From: JAYOEY01 sp038120295
Lineage (GTDB): Bacteria > Pseudomonadota > Alphaproteobacteria > MPNO01 > UBA2964
Direction: 5' to 3'
Length of the DNA stretch: 64,000 nucleotides
NCBI GenBank assembly: GCA_038120295.1
Contig: JAYOLL010000015.1
Coordinates: forward strand, 13,004-77,003
Positions 49,226-57,167 of this stretch are shown one piece after another (within the stretch, counting starts at the first letter, position 1; each line of letters begins with the position of its first letter). The notes under the pieces are model-generated. The model did not search any database, was not told the origin of the DNA, and saw nothing but the letters and a program-made list of their open reading frames with translations. The translations under genes were made by a program, and so were the position numbers.

Positions 49226-50677
49226 ATGGCGAAGCCGACTGGCTTTCTGGAGTACGAGCGTCACGACCGCAGTTACGATCCGGTCGAGGAACGCAGAAGG
49301 ACCTGGAAGGAATTCGTGCGGCCGCTTGAGGCCACGGCGATGAACGAGCAGGCGGCGCGCTGCATGGATTGCGGTATTCCGTTCTGTCACAACGGCTGCC
49401 CGGTCAACAACATGATCCCGGACTGGAACGACCTTGTGTACCGGGACCAGTGGCAGGCGGCGCTGACCACGCTGCATTCGACCAACAATTTTCCGGAATT
49501 CACCGGTCGTATCTGCCCCGCCCCGTGCGAGGCGTCCTGCACGCTGAACATCGACGACACGCCGGTCACCATCAAGACCATCGAATGCGCGATCGTCGAT
49601 CGCGGCTGGGACGAAGGCTGGATCGTTCCGGTCATGGCGCCGCGGAAAACCGGCAAGAAGGTAGCCGTGGTGGGGTCCGGCCCGGCTGGTCTCGCCTGCT
49701 CACAGCAGCTTGCCCGTGCGGGCCACGAAGTCGTGCTGTTCGAGAAGAACGACCGCATCGGCGGACTTCTGCGCTACGGCATTCCCGAGTTCAAGATGGA
49801 GAAACGCCTGATCAACCGGCGTATGGAACAGATGGCCGCCGAGGGCGTCGAGTTCCGGCCGAATACGGAGATCGGCGTCGACATCTCGGTCAGCGATCTG
49901 CTCGCCGGGTACGACGCCGTCGTCATGAGCGGTGGGGCCGAGAACCCGCGCGACCTTGAGGTCGAGAACCGCAAGGTCGAAGGCATCCATTATGCGATGG
50001 ATTTCCTCTCCCAGCAGAACAAACGGGTCGAGGGCGACAGCGAGGATATCGCTGCGCCGAATGGAGCCATCTCGGCGAAGGGCAAGCATGTCGTGGTGAT
50101 CGGCGGCGGCGATACGGGATCGGACTGCATCGGCACCTCCATCCGGCAGGGGGCCGAGTCGATCATGCAGCTCGAAATCCTGCCGCGCCCGCCCGAAAAG
50201 GAAAACAAGGCGCTGACCTGGCCCAACTGGCCGCTGAAGTTCCGCACATCTTCTTCGCAGGAGGAAGGCTGCGAGCGGGACTGGTCGGTGCTGACCCGCA
50301 GGGTGGTCGAATCCAACGGTCATGTGACGGCGCTGGACTGCGTCCGGGTCGACTGGGTCAAGGACAACACAGGGCGTATGCAGCTTCAGGAGATCGAAGG
50401 CAGCGAGTTCCAGCTAAAGGCCGATCTTGTCCTGCTGGCGATGGGATTCCTCGGCCCCCGCAAGGCCGGCATGATCGATCAGTCCGGTGTCGAACTCGAC
50501 GGGCGCGGCAACGTGCTTGCAAATACCGATGACTACCGGACCTCAGTCGACAAGGTGTTTTCCGCCGGCGACATGCGTCGGGGTCAGTCTCTGGTGGTCT
50601 GGGCCATTCGCGAAGGCCGCCAATGCGCACGGGCGGTGGATGAGTTCCTGATGGGCGACACCACCCTGCCCCGATAA
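49226..50677 (+). CDS. gltD: Glutamate synthase small subunit (NADPH)
   Basis: 483 aa, normal length. N-terminal Fe-S cysteines in CMDCGIPFCHNGCPVNN (about 47-63) and CPAPCEASC; FAD-binding VAVVGSGPAGLACSQQLARA (about 147-166); NADPH-binding VVVIGGGDTGSDCIG (about 288-302). It passes NADPH electrons to GltB. Probably one transcript with gltB. Confidence 0.97.
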   Translation: MAKPTGFLEYERHDRSYDPVEERRRTWKEFVRPLEATAMNEQAARCMDCGIPFCHNGCPVNNMIPDWNDLVYRDQWQAALTTLHSTNNFPEFTGRICPAPCEASCTLNIDDTPVTIKTIECAIVDRGWDEGWIVPVMAPRKTGKKVAVVGSGPAGLACSQQLARAGHEVVLFEKNDRIGGLLRYGIPEFKMEKRLINRRMEQMAAEGVEFRPNTEIGVDISVSDLLAGYDAVVMSGGAENPRDLEVENRKVEGIHYAMDFLSQQNKRVEGDSEDIAAPNGAISAKGKHVVVIGGGDTGSDCIGTSIRQGAESIMQLEILPRPPEKENKALTWPNWPLKFRTSSSQEEGCERDWSVLTRRVVESNGHVTALDCVRVDWVKDNTGRMQLQEIEGSEFQLKADLVLLAMGFLGPRKAGMIDQSGVELDGRGNVLANTDDYRTSVDKVFSAGDMRRGQSLVVWAIREGRQCARAVDEFLMGDTTLPR

Positions 50678-50693
50678 CAGCAGGAAACCAGTT

Positions 50694-50912
50694 ATGCGAA
50701 TACCGAGTCAGCCCGTCATTCTCGCCGTACTGGGAGGCATGATGGCTGTTGCCTTCCTCCATACCAGCGGCAAGATCGATGTCGGTTTCGGATTTCCCGA
50801 AGGCGGAATCGAGGAAGGCGCCCTGATGGCGACCATCGGTGGTGTGTTCGGCTACGCCGTTCTGTCCGCTTTCCGACTGGTACGGAAGCTGAGAAACCGC
50901 GACGACGGGTAG
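50694..50912 (+). CDS. Small membrane protein, hypothetical
   Basis: 72 aa with two hydrophobic helices (about 8-24 and 41-62) and a basic C-terminus RLVRKLRNRDDG. AGGAAA precedes ATG 50694, 16 nt after the gltD stop, so it may be cotranscribed with gltBD. Family not recognised. Confidence 0.6.
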   Translation: MRIPSQPVILAVLGGMMAVAFLHTSGKIDVGFGFPEGGIEEGALMATIGGVFGYAVLSAFRLVRKLRNRDDG

Positions 50913-50918
50913 AATTCA

Positions 50919-51620
50919 ATGCGAGGTCGCTCCGCCGCCGCCGCTCTCTTTCTGCTGTTTCCGTGGGGAGCCGTCGCTCAGGATTTCGATGCGGGCCTGG
51001 AAGCGGCAAAATCCGGAAATTTCGACAAGGCGCTTGCCGAATGGCGCCCTCTCGGCGATAGCGGCGACGCCCGGGCGCAGTACCAGATCGGTATGCTCTA
51101 CCGGCACGGGCGCGGGGTCGGGCGCGACCATGAGAAAGCTGCAGACTGGTTCTCGAAAGCGGCCGCCCAGGGTCACGCTGAAGCCCAGGCGGAGTACGGC
51201 AATCACCTGCTTCATGGGCGCGGAGTCAAAAAGAACTATGCCAGGGCGCTGGAGCTGTTCCGGGCGGCCTCGGAAAAAGGCATTGCCTCGGCTGAGCTTA
51301 ACCTCGCCATCATGCACCGCTACGGGCGAGGCGTTCCCAGGAGCTACGCGCGTGCCGTGATCTGGTACCGCAAGGCCGCCGACCGGGGATACATACCCGC
51401 AATGGACAGCCTGGGAGCCCTCTACCAGCACGGGGTCGGCGTCCAGCGCGACAACATTCGGGCCCATAAATGGTTCAACCTGTCGTCAATGATGGGCAGC
51501 ACCATGGGCGCCCGGCACAAGCGCTACGTCCAGAAAAAAATGACGAGAGACCAGGTCGCAGAAGCCGAGCGGCTCGCCCTCGAATGGATGACGGGCTTCC
51601 GGAAACGGACGGCGAAGTAG
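50919..51620 (+). CDS. Sel1-repeat (TPR-like) exported protein
   Basis: 233 aa. A signal peptide (AAAALFLLFPWGAVAQ) precedes four Sel1-like repeats of about 36 residues: AQYQIGMLYRHGRGVGRDHE, AEYGNHLLHGRGVKKNYARA, LNLAIMHRYGRGVPRSYARA and SLGALYQHGVGVQRDNIRAH. Sel1 proteins are protein-protein scaffolds in the periplasm or secreted space. Partner unknown. It follows the small membrane protein after 6 nt and ends 6 nt from the convergent DUF2189 gene. Confidence 0.88.
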   Translation: MRGRSAAAALFLLFPWGAVAQDFDAGLEAAKSGNFDKALAEWRPLGDSGDARAQYQIGMLYRHGRGVGRDHEKAADWFSKAAAQGHAEAQAEYGNHLLHGRGVKKNYARALELFRAASEKGIASAELNLAIMHRYGRGVPRSYARAVIWYRKAADRGYIPAMDSLGALYQHGVGVQRDNIRAHKWFNLSSMMGSTMGARHKRYVQKKMTRDQVAEAERLALEWMTGFRKRTAK

Positions 51621-51626
51621 TCCCGC

Positions 51627-52715
51627 TCAGACGTCCTGGACGTCGACCAGCCGGCGGTAGAGATGCCAGCTCGCATGGCCGAGCATCGGCAGGACGAAAG
51701 CCAGCCCGACGAAGAACGGTATCGCGCCGAGCAGCAGGGTACCGGCAATAACAAACCCCCAGGCCCCCATCGCCACGGGATTGGCGACAACCGCGCGCAT
51801 CGAGGTCTGAACCGCCGTCATGATCGAAACATGACGATCCAGCAGCATCGGGAAGGACACCACGCTGAGCGTGAAAACAACGGTCGCGCAGATGAACCCG
51901 GCCGCCGTGCCGATGAGCATGAGGCGCATGCCGGCAGGCGTATTGAAAACCAGTTGAACGAAGTCGAACACCGATTCAGGAACGATCCCCTGGAAGATGC
52001 TGTTGTAGATGGCCGTCGCGGTCAGAACCCAGCAGTAATAGACGGCCATCAGGAACAGCCCCAGCACGGCGATGGAGCGGATGTTGGACGAGACGAATAT
52101 ATCGAACGCGCGCCGCCGCGAAATTCCCAGCCCGGCTTCGCGACGACGGCTGAGCTCGTACATGCCTGTCGCGGCCAGCGGACCGACCAGCGTGTAGCCG
52201 GCGATCAGGGGAAATACCAGCGGCAAAACATCGTAATCGGCATAGAGCCTGGCGAAGATCAGGGTCACCAGCGGATAGATGGCAATCAGAAACACCACAT
52301 GGGTCGGCATTTCCCGATAATCCTCGTACCCCTTGATGAGAACGTCCTTGAGGTCGGCGACGGAAAGCGGCCTGATCGCGATCAGCCTTTGTTCCAGCCG
52401 GACCGGCTCGGGCGTCAGGAAAGCGAAGGTCGACCCCATGAAGGCCCGGAATTCATCCAGGGCGGAGACTTCCGCTACCTCGTCATAACCGACCTTGACC
52501 AGCGTCATGACGAAGAATACGGCGAAGCAGAAAAAGGCGATCCCGCCGTAATAGGGCACACCGAACCCGGTACGCGCCGCAACGAACAGGCCGCAAATTC
52601 CGAGAATGGCCGTAAACGTCCCAAGAACCCAGTTTTTCAGCGTCAAATCCCCTGTAAGGCTGCTTTGCGAAGGCGTGGTATGCTCGCGCATTCCGTCCGT
52701 AAAATCAACGATCAT
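51627..52715 (-). CDS. DUF2189 polytopic membrane protein
   Basis: 362 aa. The DUF2189 core starts at IRPLSVADLKDVLIKGYEDY (about 114-133) and includes YELSRRREAGLGISRRRAFD; about six helices follow. Homologues are sometimes labelled cytochrome c oxidase subunit I-like, but no heme or copper ligands of HCO subunit I are visible. An extra N-terminal part (about 1-110) with two further helices is longer than the common family length. Function unknown. It is divergent from the small-protein/cupredoxin module. Confidence 0.8.
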   Translation of the reverse strand: MIVDFTDGMREHTTPSQSSLTGDLTLKNWVLGTFTAILGICGLFVAARTGFGVPYYGGIAFFCFAVFFVMTLVKVGYDEVAEVSALDEFRAFMGSTFAFLTPEPVRLEQRLIAIRPLSVADLKDVLIKGYEDYREMPTHVVFLIAIYPLVTLIFARLYADYDVLPLVFPLIAGYTLVGPLAATGMYELSRRREAGLGISRRRAFDIFVSSNIRSIAVLGLFLMAVYYCWVLTATAIYNSIFQGIVPESVFDFVQLVFNTPAGMRLMLIGTAAGFICATVVFTLSVVSFPMLLDRHVSIMTAVQTSMRAVVANPVAMGAWGFVIAGTLLLGAIPFFVGLAFVLPMLGHASWHLYRRLVDVQDV

Positions 52716-52819
52716 GGCGGTGCGGCAGATCGCACGAGACGGGATCCTAAAACTTTGGAATATTGAAATTAATTGTTTATGATGCGCCGCGAACCAGGAC
52801 TGAAAAGGTATTATTGGGA

Positions 52820-52939
52820 ATGTCAGACATACATCACGACGATTTTCAACACAGGCACGTTGGCACGGTCGCGACGGTCATATCCGCGATCGTCCTGATT
52901 ATCGGCATGGCCGGGGTGTTCATTACTCTCGCCAACTAA
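52820..52939 (+). CDS. 39-aa His-rich single-helix membrane protein
   Basis: ATG 52820 to TAA 52939 encodes a 39-aa protein: N-terminus MSDIHHDDFQHRHVGT (four His), then one hydrophobic helix VATVISAIVLIIGMAGVFIT and a short LAN tail. AAAAGG lies 13 nt upstream. The layout (His-rich head, single helix, length under 50 aa) resembles tiny accessory subunits of heme-copper oxidases such as bacterial aa3 subunit IV, but that is inference. First gene of the putative copper module. Confidence 0.6.
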   Translation: MSDIHHDDFQHRHVGTVATVISAIVLIIGMAGVFITLAN

Positions 52940-52989
52940 GGCCAACGGCAAGAGCCACCAAGCGACCATACCCCGAAAATGAAGTCGAA

Positions 52990-53193
52990 ATGCCTGATTT
53001 CGGGATAATTTCAAGCGCGTATGCCATCAACAGCTTTACCGACACTGCCGGAACCGGCAGCTCGGGAGGCGGCTACGCGCTGCTTATCATCCTGGCTAGC
53101 GCGATAACGTACGGTTTCGGCTGGGCGGCCTACAAGAAGTGGCGCCGCCGGCAGAATCCCGAGGCCGACCAGACCTATCCGCCGAAGCCATGA
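52990..53193 (+). CDS. 67-aa single-helix membrane protein, hypothetical
   Basis: MPDFGIISSAYAINSFTD, a Gly/Ser-rich turn (TGSSGGG), one helix YALLIILASAITYGFGWAA, then a basic tail YKKWRRRQNP ending in a proline-rich stretch. Its TGA overlaps the ATG of the cupredoxin gene (ATGA), so translation is coupled. Not a recognised family. Confidence 0.6.
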   Translation: MPDFGIISSAYAINSFTDTAGTGSSGGGYALLIILASAITYGFGWAAYKKWRRRQNPEADQTYPPKP

Positions 53194-53573
53194 CGCAGAA
53201 TCGCAGATCGTTTCTGGCCATCCTGATCGCGGGGCTTGCAGCCGCGCCCGCCTTTCCAGGCGGTGCTTCAGGCCAGCAGAAGAAGAAGCCACGCGCCATC
53301 GCGATAGAGATCAGGAAACGCAAGGTCGTCTCCCCTAAAGGCCGGATCCGGATCTATGAGAACGAGACGGTGGAACTGCACTGGTCGACCGACGAAACGG
53401 TGAAACTTCACCTTCACGGATACGATATCGAGTTTCTTGTCGAACCTGGCAAGACCGCCGTCATGCCGTTCACCGGCAAGGCAACAGGCCGCTTTCCGGT
53501 CACCAGCCACGGCTGGGGTACCGGCGGACATGGCCACCACGCGCTAAGCTACCTTGAAGTCTACCCACGCTAG
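53190..53573 (+). CDS. Tat-exported His-rich cupredoxin-like protein
   Basis: 127 aa. The signal peptide starts MTQNRRSFLAILIAGLAAAP with the twin-arginine pattern RRSFL, suggesting export in a folded, cofactor-loaded state. The mature domain is a small beta sandwich of cupredoxin type (IYENETVELHWSTDETVKLH, VEPGKTAVMPFTGKATGRFP). It has no cysteine at all, so the type 1 copper Cys is missing; instead there are H64, H74, H76, H107, H114, H116 and H117, the last ones in SHGWGTGGHGHH. Likely a copper-binding periplasmic protein of unknown partner. Overlaps both neighbours. Confidence 0.72.
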   Translation: MTQNRRSFLAILIAGLAAAPAFPGGASGQQKKKPRAIAIEIRKRKVVSPKGRIRIYENETVELHWSTDETVKLHLHGYDIEFLVEPGKTAVMPFTGKATGRFPVTSHGWGTGGHGHHALSYLEVYPR

Positions 53574-55374
53574 ACGTTTCCTGACTCGCGCTTCCGGGTT
53601 GCCGGCGCTGCTGTCCGCAGGAACGGCGGAGGCGCATGCCTTCGGCGCCCGTTACGACCTGCCGCTTCCGCTGGAACTCTACCTGGTATCGGCAGGCGCG
53701 GCGGTGGCCCTGTCCTTTGTCATCATGGCGATGGCGTTCGACCGGCGGGATGTCAACGCGCGGCGCTACTGGCGCGATCTTTCCGGAACAGCGGCGGGCC
53801 GGGTTCTGGGACACAGAGCGGTTTCGTTCTCGCTCCGGCTCGTCTCCACGGGCCTGTTTGTACTGGTCCTCCTGGCGGGATTCTGGGGCGATCAGGACCC
53901 GGTGCAAAATTTCGGACCCACCTTTATCTGGATCATCTGGTGGGTGGGATTCGCCTATATCGCCTCGCTGGTCGGCAATATCTGGCCGTTCTGCAATCCC
54001 TGGGCGAACATTTTCGACGCGATCTCATGGGCGCTGCGCCGGTGCGGTTTGGAGCGTGAGCCCGGCCTGAACCTGGCCATTCCGCGCTGGGTTGGCGCCT
54101 GGCCCGCGATCTTTCTGTTCATGGCGTTTGCCTGGTACGAGCTGATCGCCGAGAACGCCAAAGAGCCCGCATCCCTCGCAACCGCGATCGCGATATATTC
54201 GGCAATCACATGGGTCGGCATGACCGTTTTCGGTCGCGACGCCTGGCTGGTACGGGGCGAAGCCTTCACGCTGGCCTTCACTGTTTTAGGACGCTTCGCC
54301 CCGCTTGGCGGCCGGGCGGACAGCGATGCAGACACGGGTAGCGGCGGATGGGGCCTCCGGCCCTACGCCAGCGCGCTGATTACGACCGAGCCCTGCCGGC
54401 TCACGATGACGCTGTTCATTATCGTGATGCTGTCGACCGTTACGTTCGACGGGTTCAAGGAAACGCCGTTCTGGGCGGACCGGCTTCAGGACATCGCACT
54501 ATCCCCGTTTTTCCATCCGCTGATCCGGCTGATCCACAATCTGGGGCTCGACTATTTCAGCGTGCTCCACACGATCATGCTGCTCCTGTTCCCTGTGGTT
54601 TTCGCACTGGTTTATCTGCTTTTCTGCTGGCTGACGCGCCTGGCCGCGGGCGGAGGGCCGTCTGTAACGGACACAGCGGGCCTGTTCATCTATTCGATCG
54701 TGCCAATCGCCATCGCCTATCACCTGGCGCATTACCTGTCCTACCTGCTGACTGCGGGACAGGGGATCATTCCGCTGGCATCCGATCCGTTCGGCATAGG
54801 GAGAGATCTGTTCGGGACGGCGGACTACAAACCGGACATCGGCATCGTCGGTGCCCGGTTCGTCTGGAATAGCGCCGCGATCGCGATCGTCGCCGGCCAT
54901 GTGTTCGCCGTGGGTGTCGCGCATTTCGTCGCGCTGAAGATATACGAACCGGCCCGTCGGGCGCTGCGCAGCCAGGTCCCTATGCTGGTCCTTATGGTGG
55001 GCTACACGATGGTCAGCCTGTGGATCCTGTCGCAGCCTATCGTCGGCGCGCCGAGTCTGATCAATCTCGATCTGCGATCTGACCGGATTTCCCTGGCATC
55101 TTTCGAGTTCCGCGAGCTATGCGTACCGCTGAAAAAGGGACAGTCGATGAAGGTCGACTTTCGAACCGAGCAGCCGGTCGAGTTCGATATCCATTACCAT
55201 GACGGGTTCGCGGTGCGGTTCCCTGTCAAAGTCGGGGGTGCAACCGAACTCTCGAGCGGTGTCACCGCGGATGCCGATCGCGCCTACTGCATGATGTGGT
55301 TCAACCGGGGCCTCAGGGAGACGCCGCTGCAATACGACGTCAAGGGGCCTCCGGAGAAGAAACCCCTGCCCTGA
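53554..55374 (+). CDS. Large polytopic membrane protein with C-terminal periplasmic domain
   Basis: 606 aa from a TTG start inside the end of the cupredoxin gene. A leader ends near GTAEAHAFGARYDLPLPLEL, then about ten hydrophobic segments with NIWPFCNPWANIFD between them. The last about 100 residues are soluble and hold Cys523 (ELCVPL), His547 and His549 (DIHYHDG), Cys579 and Met580-581 (YCMMWFN), a possible metal site. Similar membrane proteins are labelled fenitrothion hydrolase in databases from one organophosphate-degrading strain, as far as I recall; the coupling to a cupredoxin suggests copper or oxidase-related work instead. Confidence 0.65.
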   Translation: MKSTHARRFLTRASGLPALLSAGTAEAHAFGARYDLPLPLELYLVSAGAAVALSFVIMAMAFDRRDVNARRYWRDLSGTAAGRVLGHRAVSFSLRLVSTGLFVLVLLAGFWGDQDPVQNFGPTFIWIIWWVGFAYIASLVGNIWPFCNPWANIFDAISWALRRCGLEREPGLNLAIPRWVGAWPAIFLFMAFAWYELIAENAKEPASLATAIAIYSAITWVGMTVFGRDAWLVRGEAFTLAFTVLGRFAPLGGRADSDADTGSGGWGLRPYASALITTEPCRLTMTLFIIVMLSTVTFDGFKETPFWADRLQDIALSPFFHPLIRLIHNLGLDYFSVLHTIMLLLFPVVFALVYLLFCWLTRLAAGGGPSVTDTAGLFIYSIVPIAIAYHLAHYLSYLLTAGQGIIPLASDPFGIGRDLFGTADYKPDIGIVGARFVWNSAAIAIVAGHVFAVGVAHFVALKIYEPARRALRSQVPMLVLMVGYTMVSLWILSQPIVGAPSLINLDLRSDRISLASFEFRELCVPLKKGQSMKVDFRTEQPVEFDIHYHDGFAVRFPVKVGGATELSSGVTADADRAYCMMWFNRGLRETPLQYDVKGPPEKKPLP

Positions 55375-55386
55375 CTGTAACCTTAA

Positions 55387-55423
55387 ACGAAAACCGCCGC
55401 CCCGGGTTTTCCCGGAGCGGCGG
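55387..55423 (-). terminator. Intrinsic terminator of the oxidase operon
   Basis: A 13-bp GC-rich stem with one mismatch (55394-55406 with 55411-55423, loop TTTT). On the minus strand it is followed by TTTTCGTTT, so it ends transcription of the cytochrome oxidase operon, 34 nt past its last stop. Confidence 0.8.
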
Positions 55424-55456
55424 CCAGTTCGTTCAGAACAGTGCCCGGTTGCGGCG

Positions 55457-55804
55457 CTATTTTCCGAAGAGCGAGAAGAACGCTTCCGAGAAATAGACTT
55501 CGCGGGTCAGGTGCGTCCAGTTGGACTCGAACGTCATGATCCCGATAAAGACCAGAAGGGCGAAAACCGGGAACAATATGGCAAGAACCAGGGACATCCG
55601 TTCCCACTTCATATGCATGAACACAGCCATGATGTAACCGGATTTCAGGAACATGAAGAGCAGGACCAGTGTCCAGCGCCAGGCTCCCTGAACTTGAAAA
55701 TAGTCGACCGCATATGAGAATCCGCTGAGTACGAACAGCAGGACCCAGATCTTGATGTAGATGCCAAGCGGATGTTGCTGGCCTTCTGCGTGTGCGTCTG
55801 CCAT
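55457..55804 (-). CDS. Cytochrome c oxidase subunit IV (COX4 prokaryotic type)
   Basis: 115 aa with three hydrophobic helices. Residues HPLGIYIKIWVLLFVLSGFS and FLKSGYIMAVFMHMKWERMS match the prokaryotic caa3/CyoD-like subunit IV family (COG3125/COG5605-type). It is a small accessory subunit of the aa3-type oxidase encoded upstream. Last gene of the operon, 9 nt after the subunit III gene. Confidence 0.85.
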   Translation of the reverse strand: MADAHAEGQQHPLGIYIKIWVLLFVLSGFSYAVDYFQVQGAWRWTLVLLFMFLKSGYIMAVFMHMKWERMSLVLAILFPVFALLVFIGIMTFESNWTHLTREVYFSEAFFSLFGK

Positions 55805-55813
55805 GACCTTACC

Positions 55814-56530
55814 TTACAGGAGATAGAAGAAAGCGAAGATGAAGACCCAGACGAGGTCGACGAAATGCCAGTACAGGCCCATCGTCTCAACCTCTTCGTA
55901 GGATCCCCGACGACTTGTGTAGAAGCCGCGGCGTCCGTTGTCATAGTCGCCGCGCACGACCTTTCTGGTAACGATCAGCAGGAACAGCACACCGACCGAA
56001 ACATGGAATCCATGGAACCCTGTCACCATAAAGAAGATCGCACCGAACTGCGGCGCTCCCACAGGGTTGGCCCAGGGGCGAATGCCGTGGTCGACGATCA
56101 GCTTGGTCCATTCGAAGGCCTGCATACCGACGAAACTGGCGCCGAGCAGGGCCGTAATAATCAGAAACAGCGCCGTTTTCTTGCGGTCGCGGCGATACCC
56201 GAAATTCACCGCCATCACCATGGTGCCGCTGCTGGTGATCAGGATGAAGGTCATGATCGCGATCAGGATCAGCGGGATCGGATCGCCGCCGAACGAAAGC
56301 GCAAAGACCTCGCTGGCGTTTGGCCAGTCGACCGTGGTCGACATGCGGACCGTCATGTAGGAGATCAGGAAGCAGCTGAAAACGAACGTGTCGCTCAGCA
56401 GGAAGATCCACATCATGGCCTTGCCCCAGGGGACATGCTTGAAGGTCCTCTGGTCGGAGCTCCAGTCGGATACGAATCCGACCATCCCCTCTGCCAGTTG
56501 TCCGGCTTGTGTCGTTGTTGCGTCTGCCAT
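55814..56530 (-). CDS. ctaE: Cytochrome c oxidase subunit III (copy 1, CoxP/CtaE-like)
   Basis: 238 aa. Seven or so helices with standard COX III text: WIFLLSDTFVFSCFLISYMT (about 41-60), ITSSGTMVMAVNFGYRRDRK, MVTGFHGFHVSVGVLFLLIV (about 168-187) and the end YWHFVDLVWVFIFAFFYLL. It does not bind metals but stabilises turnover of subunit I. The operon has a second, shorter subunit III gene directly upstream, as in the Bradyrhizobium coxMNOP oxidase. Confidence 0.93.
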   Translation of the reverse strand: MADATTTQAGQLAEGMVGFVSDWSSDQRTFKHVPWGKAMMWIFLLSDTFVFSCFLISYMTVRMSTTVDWPNASEVFALSFGGDPIPLILIAIMTFILITSSGTMVMAVNFGYRRDRKKTALFLIITALLGASFVGMQAFEWTKLIVDHGIRPWANPVGAPQFGAIFFMVTGFHGFHVSVGVLFLLIVTRKVVRGDYDNGRRGFYTSRRGSYEEVETMGLYWHFVDLVWVFIFAFFYLL

Positions 56531-56546
56531 CTGCGTTAAGCCCTGT

Positions 56547-57167
56547 TTACGTGAACAACATCAGTACGAAGAAAACCAGCCAGACGAAAAGCAGGAAGTG
56601 CCAGTAGACGGTGCACAGATCCACGCTTTCGTACAGCTTTGCAATATCGCGCTCGCCCGCCCGTATCCGGAGCGCGACCCGTCCCCAGGCCACCAGCCCG
56701 CCGGCCAGATGGACCGAATGGGAAACGGTCAGCAGGTAGAAATAGGCGTTGGCCGGATTATCCGCGGCAAAATACCCGGCAGCGATCAGCTGGTTGCAGG
56801 CTACCGCCTGCCCCACCAAAAAGGCGAACGCAGCGACCCCGGCCAGCATGAAGTTGCTTTTCAGCCCTTCGAACCGCCCTTCCCGGGCAGCCACCAGCGA
56901 CAGGTGCATCAGCACGCTGCTGACGATGACCACCGCGGTATTCAGCCAGAGAAGCCAAGGCTCGGACAGAGGATGCCAGTCCGACAGCACCATCCTGTCG
57001 CTGTAACCGATTACGAACAGCGACATCAGAACGGCGATCGCGCCGAGGAAGAATCTGAGCCCGAGCTTCGACGGCGGGATCGCAACCGCGAAACCGTCCT
57101 CCGTGTTATCGACCGCGATCTGCTCCGCGGTCCACGGTTTCTGCATCAGGGTTTCGAGGATCTTCAC
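56547..57167 (-). CDS. Cytochrome c oxidase subunit III family protein (copy 2, shorter)
   Basis: 206 aa, about five helices, more divergent: KLGLRFFLGAIAVLMSLFVI (about 34-53), LTVSHSVHLAGGLVAWGRVA (about 146-165) and the end YWHFLLFVWLVFFVLMLFT, which is the COX III C-terminal pattern. Its start overlaps the ctaD stop by 4 nt, so it is coupled to subunit I. Together the two III-type proteins parallel CoxO and CoxP of the alternative aa3 oxidase known from Bradyrhizobium. Confidence 0.88.
   Translation of the reverse strand: MKILETLMQKPWTAEQIAVDNTEDGFAVAIPPSKLGLRFFLGAIAVLMSLFVIGYSDRMVLSDWHPLSEPWLLWLNTAVVIVSSVLMHLSLVAAREGRFEGLKSNFMLAGVAAFAFLVGQAVACNQLIAAGYFAADNPANAYFYLLTVSHSVHLAGGLVAWGRVALRIRAGERDIAKLYESVDLCTVYWHFLLFVWLVFFVLMLFT

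Noticed and set aside
51627..52715. DUF2189 protein as a cytochrome c oxidase subunit I
   Set aside because: None of the heme or CuB histidines or the HPEVY motif of heme-copper oxidases is present.
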